DNA from: Hyphomicrobiales bacterium
GTDB taxonomy: Bacteria; Pseudomonadota; Alphaproteobacteria; Rhizobiales; Beijerinckiaceae
Length of the DNA stretch: 6,727 nucleotides
Direction of reading: 5' to 3'
Assembly (NCBI GenBank): GCA_025363375.1
Contig: JANYDZ010000733.1
Location: 1-6,727, forward strand
The notes beneath the pieces were generated by a model that had not been told where the DNA came from, did no database searches, and saw only the letters and a list, made by a program, of their open reading frames with translations. Position 1 is the first letter of the stretch. The number at the start of each line of letters is the position of its first letter. The position numbers and the translations under genes were made by a program. Shown in pieces: positions 1-5,421 of this stretch.

Positions 1-1
1 C

Positions 2-331
2 ACCCATGCGCCCTCCCCAACGCCCCCCGCGCCGCCGCAGTATGTGCGCTTTGGCGAATTCACTTTTGAGATCGAGCGCTGTGAATTGCGGCAGGGACAG
101 GAATTGGTGCGGCTCACCGACCGCGAACGTTTCATGCTGAAGCTGCTCGCGCAAACGCCCGGCGAACCTGTGTCCCGCGAAGCGCTTTCAGGCGAGGGCG
201 ACAACGTCAACGAGCGCACCATTGACGTGCAGATGAACAGGTTGCGCCGCAAAATCGAGACCGACTCCGCCAATCCCGCCTGGCTCCAGACGGTGCGCGG
301 GGCCGGCTATCGGCTGCTGGTGGATCGATGA
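2..331 (+). CDS. OmpR-family response regulator, C-terminal part (5' end outside window)
   Basis: This is the DNA-binding output half of a two-component response regulator, a cytoplasmic transcription factor activated by phosphorylation. The frame is open to the left edge with no stop. The first ~14 codons are rich in Pro and Ala (PTPPPAPPQ), as expected for the linker between a receiver domain and the effector domain, so the receiver lies upstream of the window. The remainder is a complete OmpR/PhoB winged helix: an N-terminal beta sheet (VRFGEFTFE), the LTDRERFMLKLL segment, a recognition helix region (NERTIDVQMNRLRRKIE) and the C-terminal hairpin ending in TVRGAGYRL. A GTG at 44 could be read as a start, but it would give a regulator without a receiver, so I treat the gene as truncated. 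Its stop overlaps the kinase start (ATGA at 328-331), indicating translational coupling. Target genes cannot be read from the sequence. Confidence 0.93.
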   Translation, partial: THAPSPTPPAPPQYVRFGEFTFEIERCELRQGQELVRLTDRERFMLKLLAQTPGEPVSREALSGEGDNVNERTIDVQMNRLRRKIETDSANPAWLQTVRGAGYRLLVDR

Positions 332-1716
332 CCGACGAAGCCCCGGGACATCCGCTGGATCTGGCCGGCTATTCCGAGAGAACCCGCGCGGCCTGGCGCC
401 ACTTTGCGCGCGGCGTGGCGGACCGCATGCCCAAGGGGCTTTACGCCCGCGCGCTGCTGATCCTGATTTTGCCGATCGTGCTGTTGCAGTCGGTGATCGC
501 CTATTTCTTCATGGAGCGGCACTGGCAGCTCGTCACGTTTCGCCTCTCTGCCGCGGTGGTGCAGGATGTCGGCGCCGTCATGGACGCCTACAACCTGAAT
601 CCGCGCCCGGAAAACAGGGAGGCGCTTCGCAGGATCGCGCAGCGGCGTCTGGGCCTTGATGTCGAGCTACTGCCCGGCGAGGCATTGCCGCCGCCGTTGC
701 CAAAGCCGTTTTTCTCGCTGCTCGATGTCGCGCTGACGCGCGAATTGACGGCGCAGATTCAGCGGCCTTTCTGGATCGACACCGTGGGCCGCTCAAACCT
801 CGTGGAGATCCGGGTGCAGCTCGACGGCGCGGTGTTGCGCGTCATCACCCACCGCAATTCCGCCTACGCCTCGAATTCCCACATCTTTCTTGTCTGGATG
901 ATGGGAACCTCGATGGTGCTGCTCGCCGTCGCCGTGGCGTTTCTGCGCAATCAGATCAGGCCGATCCTGCGGCTCGCCGGAGCGGCGCAGGATTTCGGCA
1001 AGGGCCGTGAAACCGATTTTCGCCCGCATGGCGCGCGGGAAGTGCGGCAGGCCGGCTACGCCTTTATCGAAATGCGCCGCCGCATCGAGCGCGCCATCGA
1101 GCAGCGCACCGCCATGCTCAACGGCGTCAGCCATGATTTGCGCACGATACTGACGCGTTTCAAACTGTCGCTCGCGTTGATGGAGGAAGGCGCCGAAACG
1201 GAAGCTCTGCGCAAGGACGTGGAGGAAATGCAGCGCATGCTGGAGGACTATCTCGCCTTCGCGCGCGGCGACATGGGCGAAAGCGCGGCGCCGACCGACA
1301 TGCGCGCGCTGCTGGAAGATCTCAAGGCGGACGCCGAGCGCCACGGCCACACGACGCGGATCAATTTCAACGGCGATCCGACCGTTACCGTCAGGCCGGA
1401 CGCCTTCAAGCGTTGCCTCGCCAATCTTGTCGGCAACGCCCAGCGTCACGGCGACCGGATTGCGATCGAGGCGGCCCGGGACCAGAGATTTCTCACTATT
1501 CATGTCGATGACGACGGCCCCGGCATCCCGCTGGAAAACCGCGAAGACGTATTCCGCCCCTTCTTCCGCCTCGACGAAGCGCGCAACCAGGACGAAGGCG
1601 GCACCGGCCTCGGCCTCGCCATTGCCCGCGATATCGCGCGCTCGCACGGCGGCGACGTCAGCCTCTCCGACGGCCCGATGGGCGGTTTGCGCGCCAGCGT
1701 GCGCGTTCCGGTCTAG
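328..1716 (+). CDS. EnvZ-like membrane sensor histidine kinase
   Basis: An inner-membrane sensor kinase of 462 residues that would autophosphorylate on His and pass the phosphate to the regulator encoded just upstream. Visible parts are a cytoplasmic N-tail of ~40 residues, TM1 at ~42-61 (ALLILILPIVLLQSVIAYFF), a periplasmic sensor region at ~62-185, TM2 at ~186-206, HAMP at ~207-258, HisKA with the phospho-acceptor His269 in GVSHDLRT, and a HATPase domain. The ATPase domain has an N-box (NLVGNAQRHG, N370), G1 (DDDGPGIP, D396), an F-box (FRPFFRL) and G2 (GGTGLGLAIA, ~424-432). All catalytic boxes are intact and the length is normal for EnvZ/CpxA-type kinases. The start is the ATG inside the ATGA overlap; no strong Shine-Dalgarno is needed there because the genes are coupled. 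One oddity is Ile273 where the H-box usually has Pro (HDLRTP). The periplasmic ligand is unknown. Confidence 0.96.
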   Translation: MTDEAPGHPLDLAGYSERTRAAWRHFARGVADRMPKGLYARALLILILPIVLLQSVIAYFFMERHWQLVTFRLSAAVVQDVGAVMDAYNLNPRPENREALRRIAQRRLGLDVELLPGEALPPPLPKPFFSLLDVALTRELTAQIQRPFWIDTVGRSNLVEIRVQLDGAVLRVITHRNSAYASNSHIFLVWMMGTSMVLLAVAVAFLRNQIRPILRLAGAAQDFGKGRETDFRPHGAREVRQAGYAFIEMRRRIERAIEQRTAMLNGVSHDLRTILTRFKLSLALMEEGAETEALRKDVEEMQRMLEDYLAFARGDMGESAAPTDMRALLEDLKADAERHGHTTRINFNGDPTVTVRPDAFKRCLANLVGNAQRHGDRIAIEAARDQRFLTIHVDDDGPGIPLENREDVFRPFFRLDEARNQDEGGTGLGLAIARDIARSHGGDVSLSDGPMGGLRASVRVPV

Positions 1717-1853
1717 AATTCGCGTCGGAAATGCGCCGGGCGCGCCGCGACGCGCTTTCCCGAAATGACAAGCGGACACTGCGACAAAAGCGCCGCGCCC
1801 GGAGGCGGGCTTCGTTGCGGTCAGGGCTCGCCGATGATGTGCGACAATATTCA

Positions 1854-1892
1854 AGAATTGACTGGACGCCCCCTTCTTCCCGGATAGAATTG
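1854..1892 (+). repeat. Direct repeat AGAATTG, two copies 32 bp apart
   Basis: AGAATTG occurs at 1854-1860 and again at 1886-1892, upstream of the exported hydrolase gene. The repeat phase of 32 bp is close to three helical turns. A related AGAATT lies at 1715-1720 across the kinase stop codon. The repeats overlap a promoter-like pair, TTGACT (1858-1863) and TAGAAT (1885-1890), whose 21-bp spacer is too long for an ordinary sigma70 promoter. This could be a regulator site or chance. The rest of 1717-1943 shows nothing clear. Confidence 0.2.
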
Positions 1893-1932
1893 GAAGAGGC
1901 GGCAACGAACCGCCGGAAGCTCAATCAATCAT

Positions 1933-1938
1933 GGGAGG
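1933..1938 (+). promoter_or_regulatory. Ribosome binding site deciding the hydrolase start
   Basis: GGGAGG lies five bases before the ATG at 1944. It picks this start over upstream in-frame codons (frame open from 1731), which would add ~71 Arg-rich residues ahead of the Tat signal peptide and have no comparable site. Confidence 0.8.
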
Positions 1939-1943
1939 TTGTT

Positions 1944-2915
1944 ATGGATAACGGCATACACGGCGCTTTGTCCCGGCGACGGCTGATGGGCGGCGCGGCT
2001 GCAATGGCGGGATGGGCGGCGGCTCCGGCATTGGCGAAAGCGCCGCTGCTGAAAACGCAGGTCCCGGCCTTCTACCGCTACAACATTGGTTCGATCGAAG
2101 GCACAGTTGTCTCGGACGGTCCATTGTCGATCGGCGATCCCGCGAAGACTTTCAAAGGCCCCACCGCCGATGAAATCGGCAAAATGATGACCGACAATTT
2201 TCTGCCGAAGACGGAAATGGTGTTGGATCAGAACGTCATTGTCATCAACACCGGCGACAGGCTCGTCCTGTTTGAAACGGGCATGAGTTCCATCGCGCGC
2301 GATTCGAAAATGGGTCTGCTCGTCGAAAATCTCAAAAAGGCGGGCATCGATCCCGCCGACATCGACGCTGTGATCCCGACGCATGCGCATATCGATCACA
2401 TCGGCGGCATCGTGACGAAGGAGGGCAAGCTCAACTTTCCCAATGCGCAGATTTACATGACCCAGATCGATTTTGACTTCTGGACGGACGAGAAGCGCCT
2501 TGGCACGCCCGCGGAAGGATCCGCTGTCGCCGCGCGCAAAAACCTGTTGCCGCATCGCGACCGCGTCGTCTTCTACAAGCACGGGCAGGACGTCATTCCC
2601 GGCGTGCAGGCGCTGCATACGCCTGGCCACACATTGGGTCATTCAAGCTTCGTCATCAATGCCGGAGGCAAGTCGCTGTTCCTGACGGGCGATACAGTGC
2701 ATCACAATATCCTGATCGAAAACCCGAAGATGGAAGTCGGCTTCGACACCGATGCAAAAATGGGCGTCGATACGCGCGTCAAAATGCTCGACATGCTCGT
2801 CGCGCAGAAAATGGACACGCTGATCTATCACATGGCCTGGCCCGGGATCGGCAATATCGTGAAGTCCGCGACGGGTTACCGTTTTATCGCCAAGCCGCAA
2901 CAGGTCGTGCTTTAA
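1944..2915 (+). CDS. Tat-exported metallo-beta-lactamase-fold hydrolase (methyl parathion hydrolase-like)
   Basis: A 323-residue binuclear-metal hydrolase predicted to act in the periplasm. The N-terminus is a twin-arginine signal (SRRRLMGG, residues 10-17) followed by an Ala-rich hydrophobic stretch and a likely signal peptidase site after ALA (~29-31). The mature part has the MBL signature THAHIDHIGG with H147, H149, D151 and H152, then H229 (TPGHTLGH), the bridging D250 (LTGD) and a late H296 (YHMAWPG). From memory, these positions parallel the ligands of methyl parathion hydrolase (147/149/151/152/234/255/302). That subgroup includes organophosphate hydrolases and lactonases/esterases, so the substrate is open. 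The start is set by the GGGAGG ribosome site. The gene stands alone: 227 bp separate it from the kinase and a strong terminator follows, so it is probably its own transcription unit or the end of one starting upstream. Confidence 0.92.
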   Translation: MDNGIHGALSRRRLMGGAAAMAGWAAAPALAKAPLLKTQVPAFYRYNIGSIEGTVVSDGPLSIGDPAKTFKGPTADEIGKMMTDNFLPKTEMVLDQNVIVINTGDRLVLFETGMSSIARDSKMGLLVENLKKAGIDPADIDAVIPTHAHIDHIGGIVTKEGKLNFPNAQIYMTQIDFDFWTDEKRLGTPAEGSAVAARKNLLPHRDRVVFYKHGQDVIPGVQALHTPGHTLGHSSFVINAGGKSLFLTGDTVHHNILIENPKMEVGFDTDAKMGVDTRVKMLDMLVAQKMDTLIYHMAWPGIGNIVKSATGYRFIAKPQQVVL

Positions 2916-2959
2916 AGAGGCTCGCCTCCTGTTTCAGCTTTATTTGGCGGGATTCCCGG

Positions 2960-2989
2960 AAAGCGCGCGGCAATACGGCGCGCTTTTTT
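2960..2989 (+). terminator. Rho-independent terminator after the MBL hydrolase
   Basis: A perfect 9-bp inverted repeat, AAAGCGCGC (2960-2968) and GCGCGCTTT (2978-2986), encloses a 9-base loop and runs into six T (2984-2989). It begins 44 bases after the hydrolase stop. The reverse orientation ends in only three T, so it should work mainly on the + strand. It insulates the binding-protein gene from upstream transcription. Confidence 0.88.
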
Positions 2990-3012
2990 CAAAAGTCGGG
3001 GCTTTCAGGGTC

Positions 3013-3028
3013 TGGCCCTTTGCCTGCC
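3013..3028 (+). promoter_or_regulatory. Possible sigma54-type promoter upstream of the binding protein
   Basis: TGGCCC (3013-3018), five bases, then CTGCC (3024-3028) keeps the GG-N10-GC spacing of the -24/-12 consensus (TGGCAC-N5-TTGCA) with most core bases. It lies ~65 bases before the start codon, downstream of the terminator. In GC-rich DNA such matches arise by chance, and I saw no clear upstream activator site. A weak sigma70 alternative is TTGCTC (3032-3037) with TAGATC (3055-3060), spacer 17. Confidence 0.18.
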
Positions 3029-3092
3029 CGATTGCTCCAGGGCCCGCCAGGCGTTAGATCGCTCCACACCGCGTTAACGGTCCGGAGCCCCC

Positions 3093-4112
3093 ATGCGCTA
3101 TCACGCCTCTATTGCGACCCTATTGACCATCTTTGCCGCGCAACCCGCCTGCGCCCAATCGTCCGCCGCCGATTTCTACAAGGGCAAATCCATCGACCTC
3201 TACACCGGCTACAGCGTCGGCGGCGCATACGACGTTTATGCGCGGCTCGTCGCGCGCTATATGGGCAGGCACGTTCCCGGCAATCCCATCGTCGTGCCGC
3301 GCAATATGGAAGGCGCGGGATCGTTGCGGCTGGCAAACTGGCTTTATCAAGTGGCTCCAAAAGATGGTCTCGCTTTTGGCACATTCGGACGCGGCGCGGC
3401 GTTCGATCCACTGCTCGGCGTGCAGGGCGCGGCTTTCGATCCGACCAAATACAACTGGATCGGCAGCGCCAACGACGAGGTCAGCGTATGTGTCGCGTGG
3501 AACACAAGCGGCATAGCCACGATTGAAGACGCCATGACAAAGGAACTGATCGTCGGCGGCACCGGCGGCAGCGCCGATACCGATCAATTTCCGAAAATCA
3601 TGAATGGCGTGCTTGGCACGAAGATGAAACTTATCGTCGGCTATCCCGGCGGCAACGATGTCAATCTCGCCATGCAGCGCGGCGAGGTGAAGGGGCGCTG
3701 CGGCTGGTCCTGGTCGAGCGTCAAGTCGACGCAGGCTGCGTGGGTGCGCGACAAGACCATCACCGTGCTCGTGCAGCTTTCGCTGGCCAAACATCCCGAC
3801 TTGCCGGATGTGCCGCTGGTGATGGATCTTGCGAAAACCGACGAGCAAAAGTTGATTTTAAAGACAATCTTCGCGCGGCAGGTGATGGGCCGCCCCTATG
3901 CGGCGCCGCCCGGCGTGCCGAAGGAGCGCGTTGACGCCCTGCGCAAGGCGTTTGACGCGACCATGAAGGACGGGGAATTCCTTGCCGAGGCCGACAAGAT
4001 CGGGTTGGAGATCACCGCCGTCCCGGGTGAAAAAATTCAGGCTCTGGTGAGCGAAATTTACAAGAACACCACGCCGGAGATCGCGAAAAAGATTGGCGCG
4101 ATGCTAAAATAG
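3093..4112 (+). CDS. TctC/Bug-family periplasmic solute-binding protein
   Basis: A 339-residue extracytoplasmic binding protein of the tripartite tricarboxylate transporter type, which would bind a carboxylate-like solute in the periplasm. Residues 1-21 form a Sec signal peptide with a cleavage site after ACA (19-21). Cys20 is not in a good lipobox, so it is unlikely to be a lipoprotein. The mature protein opens with FYKGKSIDLYTGYSVGG and YDVYARLVARYMG (~28-58), the first ligand-cleft region, followed by VPRNMEGAGSLRLANWLY. IVGGTGGSADTDQFP (~153-167) and VGYPGGNDVNLAMQRGE (~182-198) form the second lobe. The C-terminal part has APPGVPKERVDALRKAF, typical of the family. Two cysteines in the mature part (133, 203) may pair. 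GGAG five bases before the ATG supports the start. No TctA/TctB membrane genes are visible, so it is either an orphan or its partners lie elsewhere. The ligand is unknown. Confidence 0.9.
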   Translation: MRYHASIATLLTIFAAQPACAQSSAADFYKGKSIDLYTGYSVGGAYDVYARLVARYMGRHVPGNPIVVPRNMEGAGSLRLANWLYQVAPKDGLAFGTFGRGAAFDPLLGVQGAAFDPTKYNWIGSANDEVSVCVAWNTSGIATIEDAMTKELIVGGTGGSADTDQFPKIMNGVLGTKMKLIVGYPGGNDVNLAMQRGEVKGRCGWSWSSVKSTQAAWVRDKTITVLVQLSLAKHPDLPDVPLVMDLAKTDEQKLILKTIFARQVMGRPYAAPPGVPKERVDALRKAFDATMKDGEFLAEADKIGLEITAVPGEKIQALVSEIYKNTTPEIAKKIGAMLK

Positions 4113-4121
4113 CGCGAATGG

Positions 4122-4150
4122 TTGAGCCGCGCCCGCGCCCTCGCTAGAGT
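4122..4150 (+). promoter_or_regulatory. Predicted sigma70-like promoter for the flavoprotein/ThDP operon
   Basis: TTGAGC (4122-4127) and TAGAGT (4145-4150) are separated by exactly 17 bases; each matches its consensus at four of six positions. Transcription would begin near 4157, leaving a ~38-base leader with a ribosome site. A 6-bp inverted repeat, GCGCCC (4135-4140) and GGGCGC (4161-4166), brackets the -10 and could be an operator or chance. No terminator separates this from the binding-protein gene, so read-through is also possible. Confidence 0.5.
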
Positions 4151-4194
4151 GCGGCGAAACGGGCGCAGGCCCTTGTTCAGGGGATGCGACGCGC

Positions 4195-5397
4195 ATGGCG
4201 GACGACGCCGCGAACACGCCGGTTGACGCGGTGGACTGGCTTTCGCGCGCGCGCGCGGTCGCTGGCGTCGCCGCCGCCGAAGCAGCCGAAAGCGAGCGCC
4301 GCCGCGAATTGACCCCCGCCGTCCTCAAAGCCGTCGATGACTCAAAACTCGTGCGCATGCTCATGCCCGGACACATGGGCGGCGGCGAACAGGATTTTGT
4401 CGCGCTGAACAATGTCGTCGCGGCGGTTTCCGCCGGCGACGCCTCGACGGGCTGGTGCCTTGCTCAGGCCCTGACGAGCACGCACGCGACCGGCTACATG
4501 TCGCCGGACACGTTGGCCGAAGTGTTTCTCGATACGAACGGAATCGTCTGTTGGGGTCCGCCCGCGGGGCTGGCTAAAGCCACGCTGGTTGAGGGCGGCT
4601 ACCGCGTCACCGGCAAGTGGCGCTTTGGCAGCGGGGGGCGTCACAGCAAATGGTTTGGCGGCCATTCCATCGTGCACGGCGCCGATGGCAAACCTGTCCT
4701 CGACGACAAGGGCGCGCCGCAATTCCGCACAATGCTGTTTTTGAAGGAGCAAGCCAATATCATCGACGGCTGGCACACGTTGGGCCTGCGCGCCACGCGC
4801 AGCGACGATTACGAGGTGACCAACCTCTTCATCCCCGCGCGTCATTCAACATGGCGCGATTTTCAACCCGACCGCCGGGAGGCCCACGCTTTCTTCTCGA
4901 TCCCGATGTTGACGCTTTATGGCATCGCCTTTTCCGGCGTCGCCGTCGGCCTCGCCGACGCCTGCCTGAGCGAATTCATAAAACTCGCCGAAACCAAAAA
5001 AGGCGGTGGACCTTTTGCGGGCGCGACCGCGGCCCTGGCGAACAACGCCGTGGTGCGCGCTGAGGTGGCGCAAGCCCGGGCCAAATGGCGCCGGGCGCGG
5101 GCGTTTCTGCACGAGATGCTTCGCGAAATCTGGGCCTGCCTCGCCGCCGGCGACGCGCCTTCGCTGTCCCAACGCGCGGAATTGCGCCTCGCCATCACCG
5201 GCGCGATGCAATGTTCGTGCGAAATCGTCGACTACGCTTTCACGGCCGCCGGCTCCAACGCGATCTTCGAGGGATCGCCCTTCGAACGTCGCTTTCGCGA
5301 CATGCACACGTTGATGGCGCACGGCCAGGCGCAGATGTCGAATTTTGAATCCGCCGGCGAGGCGCTGTTCGGCGCCGAGCCGAAAAACAGGTTGTGA
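4195..5397 (+). CDS. Acyl-CoA dehydrogenase-fold flavoprotein, probable group D flavin monooxygenase
   Basis: A 400-residue cytoplasmic flavoprotein of the acyl-CoA dehydrogenase superfamily, closest in style to the HsaA/HpaB/DszC-like (Acyl-CoA_dh_2) hydroxylases. The N-terminal helical domain covers ~15-115 and includes GDASTGWCLA (~81-90). The middle beta domain has GYRVTGKWRFGSGGRHSKW (~136-153) and GLRATRSDDYEV. The C-terminal helical domain carries FTAAGSNAIFEGSPFERRFRD (two parts, ~349-369) and MHTLMAHGQ, the RD-x-H...H pattern of this monooxygenase group. I see no obvious catalytic Glu of true acyl-CoA dehydrogenases. Group D enzymes use reduced flavin from a separate reductase, which is not in the window. 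AGGGGA (4179-4184) lies ten bases before the ATG; an ATG at 4184 is out of frame. The ThDP-enzyme gene follows by 24 bp, so the two are probably cotranscribed. The substrate, perhaps an aromatic or other ring compound, is an inference. A thioester dehydrogenase role is less likely but not excluded. Confidence 0.85.
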   Translation: MADDAANTPVDAVDWLSRARAVAGVAAAEAAESERRRELTPAVLKAVDDSKLVRMLMPGHMGGGEQDFVALNNVVAAVSAGDASTGWCLAQALTSTHATGYMSPDTLAEVFLDTNGIVCWGPPAGLAKATLVEGGYRVTGKWRFGSGGRHSKWFGGHSIVHGADGKPVLDDKGAPQFRTMLFLKEQANIIDGWHTLGLRATRSDDYEVTNLFIPARHSTWRDFQPDRREAHAFFSIPMLTLYGIAFSGVAVGLADACLSEFIKLAETKKGGGPFAGATAALANNAVVRAEVAQARAKWRRARAFLHEMLREIWACLAAGDAPSLSQRAELRLAITGAMQCSCEIVDYAFTAAGSNAIFEGSPFERRFRDMHTLMAHGQAQMSNFESAGEALFGAEPKNRL

Positions 5398-5421
5398 AAC
5401 AAATTCAATCGGGAGCCAAAA

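Noticed and set aside
44..331. Stand-alone 95-residue winged-helix protein starting at GTG 44
   Set aside because: The frame stays open to the window edge through a Pro-rich linker, so it is the end of a full response regulator, not a small regulator.
1797..1810. GCCCG-GAGG-CGGGC hairpin after the kinase gene as a terminator
   Set aside because: Only a 5-bp stem and no T tract follows, so it is not a convincing intrinsic terminator.
1858..1890. TTGACT/TAGAAT sigma70 promoter
   Set aside because: The 21-bp spacer is too long for an unaided promoter; kept only as part of the low-confidence repeat note.
793..1905. 370-codon open frame on the - strand over the kinase gene
   Set aside because: It is antisense to a kinase with every catalytic box intact and shows no domain, signal or start-site support.
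1731..1943. In-frame N-terminal extension of the MBL hydrolase
   Set aside because: It would add ~71 Arg-rich residues before the Tat signal; the GGGAGG site at 1933-1938 points to the ATG at 1944.
3020..3526. 168-codon + strand frame overlapping the start of the binding-protein gene
   Set aside because: Arg-rich with no domain, out of frame with the TctC-type protein, which has a signal peptide, ribosome site and full-length family match.
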